Source: Motacilla alba alba
Lineage: Eukaryota; Chordata; Aves; Passeriformes; Motacillidae
Assembly (NCBI RefSeq): GCF_015832195.1
Contig: NC_052020.1
Coordinates: 3,055,254 to 3,119,253 of the forward strand
DNA length: 64,000 nt
Reading direction: 5' to 3'
Shown here: positions 1-18,880 of the stretch, piece after piece
Position numbering within the stretch: position 1 is the first letter of the stretch
How the letters are laid out: each line of letters begins with the position of its first letter
Notes under the pieces: model-generated
Database searches by the model: none
What the model was told of the DNA's origin: nothing
Seen by the model: only the letters and a program-made list of their open reading frames with translations
Translations under genes and position numbers: made by a program

Positions 1-7705
<7,705 letters not shown>

Positions 7706-7775
7706 GTAGTTTGGGTTGGAGGGGACCTTTAAAGGTCATTTTGCCCAGCCTCCCTGCATGGAATAGTGTCCCACA
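7706..7775 (-). repeat. CR1 LINE 3'-end fragment
   Basis: The plus strand reads TTTGGGTTGGAGGGGACC followed by TTTAAAGGTCATTTTGCC. That is the reverse complement of the avian CR1 3' UTR. It is short, degraded and lacks any coding part. Confidence 0.75.
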
Positions 7776-7776
7776 T

Positions 7777-8010
7777 TGCAGCAGTTTGTGGAGAACTGTT
7801 GCCTGTGGCATGGACTCATATTGAAGAAGTTGTGGATGACTGTTTCCTGTGGGAGACAACACCATAAAGCATTTTCTACCATCCACGGTTCAGCACAGAG
7901 GTAAAGTGCTGACCATTTCTTTTGTTCAGTAATATCCAAAACCAGCTGTACAGCTTTCAGATCTGCAACCTGACTTGATTCACCTTGTCCCTCAAAAGCT
8001 TCTGGCAATC
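7777..8010 (+). mobile_element. ERVL-type LTR fragment
   Basis: The phrases TTGTGGAGAACTGTTGCC, TTGTGGATGACTGTTTCC and TGTGGGAGACAACACC are the repeated internal phrasing of the avian ERVL-like LTR that is better preserved at 39.4-39.9 kb. Ends are eroded and no terminal TG or CA can be assigned. The CR1 fragment abuts on the left. Confidence 0.5.
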
Positions 8011-8607
8011 ACCATGTAGATCTCCATATAGAAGTTTTCTATTTTTTATATATTCCTACAGTATGTCAGCACCCACCAGTGAAGAGAGTGCATCACTATT
8101 CGTATTCTGGTAGCTGCTTACGTGGTGGGGCCTCCCCAGCACATATCACCTTTTCTTCTTCCTCTGATGACAGCAGTCCGAAATTTTCACCTTCAGGCCA
8201 GCTTGTGATGAATTCCAAGATCCCTGGGCAATTCGGGTTTCCAATTCAAACTTGCTGTGTGATTAGCATGACTCACTTACTCCACATAGCATCAGCGGTA
8301 CAATGTGTGGAAGGGATTTTCTTGGATTTTTTCCAGTACACTTGGGTTTGATTATTTTGTTTTGTTTACTTGCTTTGGGCTTTTTTTTTTCCCCAGGAAA
8401 CTACTACTTACTCTATCTTGTTTAAACTTTAGTTTAAACTATTGTATTTCCTCAAATGATTATTTTTTACATTTCTTACCTCCAATCAATGTTTTGAATT
8501 ACTGTACCACAGTTTCAGGCTCATGTAACCACATGTGGAGGATCAGGCATAAGCATGTAAGAACATTTTTTCTCAAACATTCTGACTGACAGTTGCAACT
8601 GGAAAGT

Positions 8608-9225
8608 TGTGATTGGATAAGAGGTCCCCCCCCGAGTAATCCAAATTTTTTTCTGCCTTCAGGCTTATGCTCATTGCATCTGCATCAACTCTCCTCATGC
8701 CAACTCAGTTCCTGGAGGGCTTGAAATGGCTGGTGTGGACCAAATGGCATGAAAAATCCAGTTTGCATGAGAAGCATGCAGCAGGTTAACTATAAAAGGA
8801 AGTAGATCAGTCCCCCTCTGTTTTTCCTCCCTTTCTCTTTGTCTCACTACCCCAGATCTGGACCACCCATGCAGCAGGACCAACACAGGATCTAAGACCT
8901 AGTGATCTTTTTGTCTTCTCTTTCTCTGTCTTCTGCATTTATTTCTCTCCTGTCTTGCTTCGTCTTGGAAAAGTGTGGCTATCATATTATACCCATGATT
9001 TTATACAGAAGGTTGTTTGTGGGAGTTGGGATCTTGTTGAAATGTGTGGTAAAAATTAAGGGCTTGTGAGCCAAGGCTTTTGAGACCCAGTAGTGCACTA
9101 GTTGCCAGAGTAAAAACAATTCTACAGTAAAGCAGAAGATTCCCTGACACATGGACTAGTGTGTTTGTTCAACCGGACAAGAATTTATAATGAACACCAT
9201 GCCCCCTATCAAGTGGGTCATGACA
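8608..9225 (+). mobile_element. LTR-like repeat, copy A
   Basis: It shares long collinear blocks with 23554-24344. The common start is TGTGATTGGA. Shared internal phrases include CTGGACCA with CCATG and GCAGGACCAA, then CTATCATATT. The shared end is AGTGGGT followed by TGACA. A TATA box (CTATAAAAGGA, about 8792-8802) precedes a pyrimidine-rich stretch, as expected of a retroviral LTR promoter. The TG...CA ends fit an LTR, but I see no target-site duplication, so boundaries are approximate and the element may be larger. Confidence 0.65.
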
Positions 9226-10399
9226 CCAGGAAATAAAGCTGCAGCACTCCAGCTGCATAATAAAATTCTCTACAGACATACAAGGTAGTGGTAACAGTAG
9301 TATTTCCTTTCCTTTTTTTTTTTTTTTTGACCAGCTCTAGTAGATGCTGGCAGTTTCACTGTGCCAGTGCTGCTGGGATATGAAGCAGGGATAAACAGAA
9401 GAGATAAAGACTAGACTACTTGCCATACTTTTCATATCAGGGAAAAAAAAAAACAAACCAACCTCTAGGCAATGTAATCCCGTGTTTAAATCCTCAACTA
9501 CAAAGGACAGAACTACAGTAAACATTCGGCACAAACCAAATGAACAAAAAGTATCAGGTTGAGGTCATATCATTCTTCTAAAAGCACTGAAGAATGCTCA
9601 TGTTCAGTTTTCCCATCCTGTCTCTCAGTGGTGGCAGCTTCCACTAGCCAGGAACTGCAGAGCATTTTTGCTTCTAAGGTCAGCTGTTTCAGGGACATAA
9701 ACTCAGTTTTGCCCCAAGATTTGGTATGCAGTGTTTGGAATGCTGAGGACAGTGTGAGTCTGCCAAATATCAGAAGGCTCAGGGAGCCTTCAAATATATA
9801 AATCCCCAAACTCTTATTTATTCTTAGGCTTAACAAATTCTAGCAATTTTGGTGTTTGCAGATCCCTTGATCTTATTCAGGCCACCAAAGAGCACCCCCA
9901 TCTCCTACAGTACTTTGGCTCTCTGGGCAGGGCAGTGCAGGTCAGCATCACAGCCACTCATATTCACAAAGGAGGTTTGTAGCTGTGAGTCTCAGTGCAA
10001 AAAAATGGCATTATGTAGTCTAGCTGGGAAGACGGGGGTCAAAAAAAACTGCTTCAGTAGTTTGCACCTGAATACCTTTCATCTTTATACAGCACAACTC
10101 AAAACTGGCTCCAGACAAATACCCTGACACAAAACTTCTTACCTCAGTGAAATTTTGTGCTTTGACACCGCAGACATACAAAAAATTATGGTTTTTTTTA
10201 TCAGCAAGATAACCCTGCTAGTGCTACTTTGTGCTCACTGCCATATTTTACAGGAAATGTTTAGTCTGTTTGTATCTGTTTATGGAAAGAGAACAGGAAT
10301 TTCCACAGAAAGAGAAAAAACAGCAAAGTGGGAAAAGGCTTTCTTTGTCAGCCCTACAATATTAATAATGCTTGCCATTTCACTCAGCAATAAATAACA
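9226..10399. other. Intergenic, no gene recognised
   Basis: Contains a T-homopolymer at about 9313-9328 and otherwise unremarkable AT-rich sequence. No coding frame is supported. Confidence 0.5.
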
Positions 10400-10599
10400 A
10401 CCCATTTGTTTCTTAAAAAAACAAAAGGCAGCAAGAACACACCCTTAGCCAAAACCATTCCAGGCAGAAAGGCCAAATTTCTTAAAGTGCAAGACCACAT
10501 TAATTCTACGTCTAAACAGTCCTCAGAATTTGCAGAAAGCAACCGATCTTGTTCAGAGCTTTCTCAGTTACTTTTAGGTAAATGACAGTCATTATACTA

Positions 10600-11375
10600 C
10601 AAAAGTTAGGGCAGGCAAAACTTATGATTTTTGCCATCAAAATGCCCAAGCACTGGCAAAACAATTCGATTTAACTTTGCCACAAGCACGAGATGTAGTG
10701 AATAGCTGCTCACAATGTTAGCAGACTCCTTCTTTGCCAGAAATATTAGGTACAAACCCACAAGGGTTGAAACCTAATGACATTTGGCAAACAGATGTAC
10801 CACACATATCGAGCTTTGGGACTTATAAATATGTGCATGTTTCTATTGATACCTTTTCAGGATTCATAGTAGCAACAGCACATAAGGGTGAGAAATCAAG
10901 AGATGCCACCCGACACCGGCTCCATGCCTTCAGCGCGATGGGTGTCCTTCAAACAGGCCCACATATACATCTCTTAAAACACAAGAAATCTTCCACATTT
11001 GGGGTATCAAACACATCACAGGTATTGCCCATTCCCCAACAGGGCAAGCAATAGTCTAAAGGACACATTTCACAAAAAGAAACATGCTACAAAAACAAAA
11101 GAGAGGGAATCTGATAGGCATGCTCCCTCAAGAGCAGCCTGACAAAGCAACCTATGTTTTAAATTTTTTGAATCTCTCCAGTAGAGAGGACTTAACTGCA
11201 CATAAAAGGCTTCTGGGTCAGACCGCTGATGGAGAAAGAGTTCACCCAGAAGTTAAATACAAGGATGTCACAATGATCAATGGAAAGGTCCAGTTCTACT
11301 GTGAGCTTGGGGAAGAGGCTATGGGTGTGCTTCTTTACCTTCAGGACTGTACTGGCTTCCAGTGAGATACATCAA
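10600..11375 (+). pseudogene. Retroviral pol remnant: integrase
   Basis: An N-terminal zinc-finger-like His region and paired cysteines (NSCSQC) are followed by a core segment beginning NDIWQTDVPHI (about 10776-10808), which holds the first catalytic aspartate. Breaks: a TAG stop at 10719 just after the cysteines; missing sequence near 10935-10980 where the second acidic residue belongs; a frame change; and a stop at about 11055 where the third acidic residue is expected. A C-terminal domain remnant follows at 11084-11365. Dead by several independent lesions. Confidence 0.8.
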
Positions 11376-11399
11376 ACCTAGCCAAGGACCACAACAATG

Positions 11400-13080
11400 A
11401 ATTCTTCGTCTTTCTACTGCTGTGCTGCCATCAAATGGCAGAAGGGAGAATCTGCTGGGCCTACATCATTTAACCTCTGCTGTTTCAGCCTCTGACGTGG
11501 TGGGATCCAGAGCCTCCCATCAGCACCAATGGAACAGAATGGGCAGGAGGAACTTGGCTTCCTCCTCTGAGTCAGGATACTGTAGATACATAGAGTATTA
11601 ACACTGCTTTTGTTACTGATTTACCTCCTATCTGCTTAACATGGAATCAAACAAATGCCTCTTTACCTTCTGCTAACTCTTCTGAGCACTTGTATTTAAT
11701 ATATGCACCCTCAGACAATGCAAGAAAATTGACTGCTACTACATTGCCAGCCATTCTGTCTGCCTCCAACTAACCTGTGGATGCCCTCCACCTCATTTCC
11801 CCAAATGTCATTTTACACCCATCTCCAATATAAGGCATTTGGAATGGACTTCATGTACAGGACAGCAGCCGCAACAGCAGTTCTTATAGTACGGGAAGGT
11901 AATTGATGGGGGACCACATGGTATCTTAAAAGAAAGTGGGACCAATACAACCATTCTTCTGTCCCAAAAGGCAAACCACAGTATTGTTTGATGTGATGGT
12001 GGGATGGCCAGATCATTAATTCAATATTATTGAGGTAATAATGAGTCCTGTGTACACAAACAGTTGTGGGAAATGTTGTTATCTGCTTTTGGCAATAGGA
12101 TATCCTAAGTAAAATTAGATAAGAATGCTTCAATTGCTACTTCAACACTGCAAGAGGAACTTGCAAGAGGAACAAATGACTTGTGCTGCACACCCATATA
12201 TTTTTGCTTTAGCTAATTATTTCTCGATAGAATATAGAAATGGTTTGGTTTTTTTATCTGCTGATTCTTTTGTTTTCAACTCGTGCATAACCTGTGGAGA
12301 TATGTGTAACTATTCTGTCCTTCTTCCATTGAAGAGTTGAAATTTGGGTACCTGTAAATCTGTCTTGATCTTGGGAAGGACGGGATTATCTCTTGCAATT
12401 GGCACGACTCGTACAAGAGAAAATCCAAATGAGTTTGCAAATTTCTGGGTTGGTTAATCTTTGCTATTGTTTCTGCTGCAATAATATTAACCACAGCCTC
12501 TGTGGCTGTCACTGCCTTAACTCATACCATTCAAACTGCTCATACCGTGGGACGAATTAACTAATATCACAAAACAGTTACAAAAACGAGAAAACATTGA
12601 TAAAGAAATCATGGCCAGATTAGATGCCTTGGAAAGTGCTCTTATATGGGTAGGCAAGAGAATTGAGGCCCAAAAAACTCATCTATCCCTGCACTGTGAT
12701 TGGGAACATATCCATAATTCCTAATGTGTCCCTCCCCTTCCATGGAATGACACAGAACACAACTGGGAGACAGTTAAAAACCACCTCCAAGGGGCCCTTT
12801 GATAAGGCCTTATAACAGCATATACAGTCACTTCACACTCAAATAAAAGATGAACTCAGAACTTTACAAACTCTGCAGGAACAAAAGGTGTTGACAGATC
12901 TGAAAAATTATCTCTCTTGGCTAAATCCGAAAAATTGGTTTTCTGGGATAAATTTACACGTTTGAGTTTTCATTGGACTGAATTGTCTAGAAATAATACT
13001 CTTTTTAATCTTCTGTCTTGTACTTTTTAACATAATCAGAGCTGTTAAAAGCACGCAAAACCAAGTAATGGTTACCTTAG
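11400..13080 (+). pseudogene. Retroviral envelope remnant
   Basis: Downstream of integrase, fragments in shifting frames look like an envelope protein. Surface-subunit-like sequence runs to about 12400. An Ala/Thr/Val-rich hydrophobic stretch resembling a fusion peptide lies near 12470-12530. A heptad-like charged region follows at about 12560-12700, and a hydrophobic membrane-anchor-like segment at about 12960-13035. Several stops and frameshifts interrupt it. Assignment rests on order and composition more than on sequence identity. Confidence 0.6.
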
Positions 13081-13117
13081 CCTTAACTATGACTCCTTTA
13101 AAAAGAAAAGGGGGAGG

Positions 13118-13400
13118 TGAAAGGAAACAGCAAAGCCTGGCACTGCAGAAAATTCCTTGGAAGCATGAAAGTAGATTACGCACTATCTGAGAGCAGGAAA
13201 GGCATCCTCTTTCTTGGAAGCCTGCAAACCTTGAGGAAACTAACAAACTGTTAGGCCAATGGGTTTATTACAGGCCTGTAGCCAGTTGTGTGCAAAGGAG
13301 TCAACAAAGTTTCTTACACTGTGTGTAAGTACTGTCTTAACTCTGCAATAAACTGGATCATTTTGCTCTCAGCTTGTGAGGCTCGTTTTCATACACTACA
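13118..13400 (+). mobile_element. 3' LTR of the truncated provirus
   Basis: It starts with TG directly after the polypurine tract and ends CACTACA at 13400. A polyadenylation signal AATAAA lies at 13347-13352 with a T/G-rich stretch after it. The length of 283 bp is normal for a short avian LTR. No target-site duplication can be tested because the 5' end of the provirus is gone. Confidence 0.75.
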
Positions 13401-13441
13401 ACCTATAGATGTTCTTTCCAACCTAAGCCATTCTATGATGT
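13401..13441 (+). repeat. CR1 LINE extreme 3' tail
   Basis: TTTCCAACCTAAGCCATTCT followed by ATGATG is the terminal CR1 3' end. It begins exactly where the LTR ends, so the provirus probably inserted into a CR1. Confidence 0.7.
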
Positions 13442-14410
13442 AACTGGAATTCAAGTAAAGAATAACATTGTGCTATAGTACATTCAGAATTCAAACACAA
13501 ATGTAACACAGGAACAGAATCAGACAAAAATATAGAAAAGAAATTGGACCTGAAATGCTTCATTGGAGTACCTTATCTTCAACATGTTTTCACTGAACCC
13601 AAGACAGGGATTTGTGGCTCCCCAGAAGAGCAGTTTCCCAATGCTATGGCAATTATTCCTAGGTGAGGTCCAGACACTGCAAACAAACATTACTCATTAG
13701 CAGCAGGTTTAAGAATGACCATCTGAAAAAGCCACTTTGTTAAAAAGAGAGTTGAGTTTAGTTTGATTTAACTCAAAGTAGACTTTGAGGAAAATATAAT
13801 TTCCTGGAAGCTTGAAACCTGGCTTCTCAGGGATCTTAAAAAGGGAATTTTGCATCCCTGAGGATAGTCCTTGGCTGATGTGTGTAATCCTTTCCATTAC
13901 CTGACTGCATGCCTGCTTTTGCAGGATAAAGCTGTCAAAGAATGACCCTTCAAAATGTTTTATGAAGAATTTCACAGAAAATAATATTTTATTAAATCCT
14001 CAATCATAGTAGGAAATTGTCTAAGTTTACTAATAGATCACCCTTCAAAAGTAAACTGGTTTTTATTCAGTTCCCAGAATTAATGGAACATTCTTATCCC
14101 TAGTTTAGGTCTACTGTGATATTCCATGAAATACCTGGAACATTCTACTTATGAATTTCTGATATTTCCAATTTCTGATTGGGCCATTTTTCCTTTGTTA
14201 ATTTTCTTAATGCAAGCAGTGGAGGCTAAAAGTAAAGAGTCCTTTATCTTAAAACATGTAAAAATTGAAGTGTCACCTTAAACTAACGAGTACAGCGGCC
14301 AGATCAATTCACTCAACTATCAAGTATTTTTGCATCTCTACAATAAGACTGCTACACTGTATTTCATTCTTTGATTAATGCTGTTCTAATAACATTTGGA
14401 ACACTACAAA
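13442..14410. other. Intergenic, nothing recognised
   Basis: AT-rich sequence with no supported gene, repeat or regulatory element. Confidence 0.5.
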
Positions 14411-14627
14411 TCTTAGAACCACAGAATGGTTTGGTTTGGAAGGGACCATAAAAGATCATCTAGTTCCAACTGCCCTGCCATGGGCACGACACCTTACACT
14501 AGACCAGAGCCCCATCCAACCTGGCCTTGAACGCTTCCAGGGATGTGGTAGCCACAGCTTCTCTGGGCAACTTGTTCCAGTGGGTCACCATCCTCACAGT
14601 AAAAAATTTTCTCCTAATATCTACCAA
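14411..14627 (-). repeat. CR1 LINE 3' UTR fragment
   Basis: The reverse complement of the CR1 3' end is clear. The plus strand reads AGAACCACAGAATGGTTTGG, then AGATCATCTAGTTCCAACTG, then CCATCCAACCTGGCCTTGAA, and CCACAGCTTCTCTGGGCAAC. It is the best-preserved CR1 in the window and non-coding. Confidence 0.93.
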
Positions 14628-15329
14628 GTTAGAGAAAATGTAATACAAAGATGTTGTGGATTACAAAGATACCTTTTGGTGCCAGTAATGACTATTTGAC
14701 AATCCCAAATATGTTACAGTAACAGTTGTTAGTTGCCATCAAAGCAATGTACAGAGCAGGGGTAAAATTAAAGAAAAAAAGGTTACAAAAATGGCAGTCA
14801 GCATTGCTGAGGGAGGATGAAAATGAAGGATGGAGCAGGGTGGTAAGTTACAAACATAGTTATAACAATATTTAAAATTCCAAGGAGAAGTTGCTGTTGC
14901 TGCTCCCAGGATGAAATGTGGTCAGCAGGCTCAACTGCCCACACACAGTACATGCTGAGGGGGCCTAAATGGAAGGTGGAGTGAAGTGGAAACACCAAGG
15001 CCAGGCTCTGCCAAAATTCTTGCATAAGGGGATACTAGGTGATACCTGGTACCTCACTGGCCACATAGCACCTGTCAAATAAGGGAGGAGAAAGATTTCT
15101 TGCCTTTGAGCCAGGAGCCATGGTGAGATCACAGACACCCATCCCCATTCCCAAAGGCTACCTCAGATGCAACACAGATGTTACCCACCTCCAAGGCACA
15201 ACCGCCCTGCATGGAACATTATATACGAGTGGTAACTCAAGCTGTACTGAAACACAAAAATTAGTATCAAAGTAAGTTTAAAATGTGGAGAAGATAGGGA
15301 AGACTCAATTGATGCTTCTGGCGTCAGCT
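14628..15329. other. Intergenic, nothing recognised
   Basis: No gene supported; moderately GC-balanced sequence of unknown origin that may belong with the LTR-like element to its right. Confidence 0.4.
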
Positions 15330-15560
15330 GACAGGCAGAACATATCTCCTCCACCACACGGGATGTCTGTGGGGTAAGAAAGCAGTTTATGTGCAGATCA
15401 CTTAGCTCAGGCTAGGTTTTTTAGTTATTAGACCTTGTTAGTATATTGGTTTGCATAGATTTATTTTTCAGCCAGATACCATCACCTTCAATCTTCAAGC
15501 CTTAACCTTAACAGTTTTCTGTTATATTAATAAAGAGTGTTCCATGAATTGCTATGTGTG
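15330..15560 (+). mobile_element. Possible LTR (polyadenylation end)
   Basis: AATAAAG at 15529-15535 sits in a TTCTGTTATATTAATAAAG context followed by GTGTTCC, which reads like the R region of an avian LTR. No termini or duplications are visible. Low confidence. Confidence 0.3.
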
Positions 15561-17929
15561 AGTCCTTCAAGGGGGCTACCAGTTGCCAGCAGTAGATAAC
15601 ATACTTGACTGTGGAGACCTGGGACAGGGGTGTCTCTTACCCTGAATCTTCCCTGAGGCACCACAAACCAATTAAAGGTGTGAAGACTTGGGAGGAGGTC
15701 CTGGTGACCCTGAACTGCCCTCCAACCCACCAGAATTTTTAGTGAAGGGCCCCCAAAACTGGACTCTAACAGACTTGGTTGTGCACAAGGGTCTCAGCTG
15801 ACCCAAGGCACTGACAGACTAATCAAACCCTTTGTGTTTGAGAAAATCTCTTCTTTCACATGACAAGATCTTTGAATTTACATAACACAGTTCATACAAA
15901 CATTACTATAATGTCCCAGAAAACAAAATAACAGTCAACATTTAAATAGTGAATTGGAACAAAAAAGATTGCTGAGAAGAGCTCATCCTTCAGAAATAGC
16001 CAAAATATGTAGCTCACATATTACTGTTTTCTTCAAAGGTAGGCATAATAATTCAGTTTTGAGCTAGGTCTTTATTGAATCAATTAGCTAGACTGACATG
16101 TGTCTTTAATACTTTAAAGTATATTGATGGTTTTCTGATATAAACTAAAGAACCCCTTATTTTCTTGTGATTTATTAATTGTCTATAAAGACAAAATATA
16201 CATCACTGATGTGCATCATCCACTCCCCCTCTCTAGTAAGATGATGCAGTTCAGTTATTGCAAAATCTATTTATGTGACAGCTAATAAGTTAGGTGACTA
16301 CTAATTTAAAACTGTGTGAAGAAAGACATGTTAAAACTGTTTCCTTTTACTGTGCATTTTAGTTCAGTATGAAAAGGGGAGAAAGAACACATTTTCATTG
16401 TCCATAAGGAAGATTAAATTCTCATTAATTCCTCCTCCTTATATTTTAAGCTAAGTTAAACATTTCAACTGACCTAAATCCTGAAATTCAAACCAAATGA
16501 AATTATCAAGAGTGAATTTTTAATGATTGTGACAAGCCCCTTGCATGCAGTAAACAGAGATGGAAAAATGCAGGATCTAAACTAACTTACAAGGATGGCA
16601 GATTTCCACTACAAATAATGTTTTTCTTAATGACTGATGTCAACCTTGTTTTAGGATTACAGCAGAGTCAAATTGCTCAAACGCCCCACATTGTGATTTT
16701 GTAATTTTTTATGGTAAGAAAATACTTATTAATGATTTTAAGGGAAAATTCTTACCTCTAAAGTAATCAGCAAGCATTATATAATCCAAGACATGTCCTC
16801 TCCTTCCAGAAGTACTAAAGTGTTGCTAAGGTGGAACACCAGGTGCTTCTATTGTAATAAAATACAAATATCCATCTTCAATAAGATAACTTATTGAGTT
16901 CTTACAGAGCTGTTCTTGGAACCAACATAATTTAACATTTTCCTTAGTGATTTTGCTATGATGGTGCCCTAAAACAAGAAGACATAATTAATATAAGGAG
17001 GATAAAGAAGAATTTACAACTTGCAAACAGAATTACGATAAAATTAGGCAAAAATATGTTCCATGGAACTAAGAGCATGAATTTCTGTCTTGAGCTTGGA
17101 ACTAGCAAATTAAAGCAGAAGAGGAGAAAAATCTTTGGATGTTAATTGATCACAGGATAAATAAACCACTCCATTACAGCTGTGGAAGAATCTGAATGGA
17201 GTCCATAATATTTCAACCAAGATATTTGGGACAGAAATAAGTATTAGTGTGATTGTATTAGTTGGACCAACGCACTTTGTAGTGTGTCAGCAGAAATTTC
17301 ATGTTAGAGCAAGATAATTTCAAATTAAAATAAAAAAAGCGCCACCATAAAACCAGATATCTGTCTTATGACACAGACTGGAAGACATTGCTTTAAGGCT
17401 ACTAAAATAAAGCCTGAGAAGCAATATAGTTACTTTCTATAAATACACTATGAGCTCATAAGAACATATGAGAACGATTTAAGCTAAATGACTATATATG
17501 TGCACATACATACAGCAAATAGACATAAACTGGAGGGAAATGAGCCATCAAAGAAAAAGAGTTCTTGAATATCCTCCCAGTAAATCACTGCAGGCCAAGG
17601 GCTGATAGAACTCAGAAATCAAGCTTGAGCAAATCGTGGAAGTAATTGTGTGCGGTGGCTGACCCTCAGAACATGGTGATGCTTTCTGTGAGCAAAAGGG
17701 CTCAAGGATGGATACCAAGGCCAGGTGTTTGCTGAGCTCATTTTGATGAAGGGAGAAAAAGTCCAGGAATTTACCAGCACAATTCAACAACTCTGGAACA
17801 CGCACAGTGGGTGCTCATCAGGGAAGCAGCTGTACCAGAGCATGTGGAAATAACCAGTGCCAAGCAGGGGATGAATGGCAGTGGTTAAAATTGCTGAAAG
17901 CTGTGATACTGCTGGGCAGGATAGTGCCA
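15561..17929. other. Intergenic, no gene recognised
   Basis: Long AT-rich stretch with no frame above 90 codons and no repeat family I can name. Confidence 0.5.
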
Positions 17930-18880
17930 GACGGACTGGCACATGCAGGAGGGGGAGGAGGAGACTGGAGGGGGAGGTGAGTTACAGCTGGCTGGAAAAC
18001 CAACCAGAAAAGGGTATCTGCCTAACGTTGCGCCCCAATCGCGGGAGTCAATCAGCACACACGCCAGGAGTGGCCGCGTCCTACCTCTGCCACTGGCAGG
18101 CAGGATCACAGTTTGGCCACTGGCTGGGATCTGGACCGCCAGGAGCGGCCGATAAATGTGGACCCATGCCGAAGGATCAGGACAAAGGAAAAGGAAGGGC
18201 TCTATGCTTGTTTCTCTGAGCTGCCTTTATTCCTTTCCCACACAGAAGTGGTGCCAAGGCAGCGCCGTGTAGAATCGGTGGTGCTGCCGGTATGGGTGTT
18301 ATTCTTTCCCGTGGCAGGAGCGGCGCCAAAGTGAGACAGGTGACACAACACTCGTGGGCAGCGGCAGAGGCAGCGCAGACGGCAGCTACAGCGTGGGCAG
18401 GAGCAGCCGTGCTGGATCTTTACTGCGGCAGGAGCTGTGGCAGCGCGGGCAGGAGCGACAGTGCGGGTGGTGGCAGGGCTTTCCCGTTGCCAGAGTGGGA
18501 CAGCTGATGTTGCACCACGCGGGTGTTCTTCTCTCTCACGGTGGAGGGGCATGCTGAGGCTGCTGACTTCTGTGCTGCTCCGGGCGGGACGTGGGAACGG
18601 CATGACTCAAAAGGTGGACAGCGGCAAAAAGACAGGGGAAACGGAAAAACAGCGGCTTTTATGGAGGTGAGATAAATAAAAAGGGCAAGGAGACCTGCTC
18701 CTTTTGGATGCCTTTATTGAGTGATCAGCTCTGAGTAGAGGCCCGAGGGGTCGCGCACACCACCGCTGCTCCCTTTGGAGATGCAGAGGAGGAGAGAGAC
18801 AGTTTTGCTGCACAGCAGAACTGGGGCTTCCATTCTCACGGGCGTGCCTAGGAAAACAACTTTGGCTCATCATCTAGGGT
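17930..18880 (-). promoter_or_regulatory. GC/CpG-rich island of unknown origin, promoter-like on minus strand
   Basis: Composition jumps to GC- and CpG-rich between about 17930 and 18650 in an otherwise AT-rich desert. On the minus strand it has a TATA-like CCATAAAAGCC (about 18656-18666), an AP-1-like TGAGTCA (about 18602-18608) and GC boxes. Two AATAAAG signals lie about 495 bp apart (near 18212 and 18708) with loosely similar downstream sequence. GGCAGGAGC recurs at least four times. It could be the LTR and leader of a retroelement or a CpG-island promoter of a non-coding RNA. Frames inside it look like by-products of composition. Confidence 0.4.

Larger units (their letters stand above)
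10400..13400 (+). mobile_element. 5'-truncated endogenous retrovirus (integrase, env, 3' LTR)
   Basis: A decayed provirus on the plus strand. From left to right it holds the end of pol with integrase, an envelope remnant, a polypurine tract at 13101-13117 (AAAAGAAAAGGGGGAGG), and a 3' LTR. No gag, protease, reverse transcriptase or 5' LTR is visible, so the left half is missing. The arrangement and integrase wording suggest an ERV2 (beta/alpha-like, 'ERVK') lineage. All genes carry stops and frame changes, so nothing here can be functional virus. The left boundary is approximate. Confidence 0.85.

Noticed and set aside
8420..8440. Two GTTTAAAC palindromes a few bases apart
   Set aside because: Short AT-rich palindromes are expected by chance; no other structure around them.
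18202..18603. 133-codon Cys/Arg-rich minus-strand frame
   Set aside because: Composition follows the GC-rich repeats; overlapping plus-strand frames are equally open and no domain is visible.
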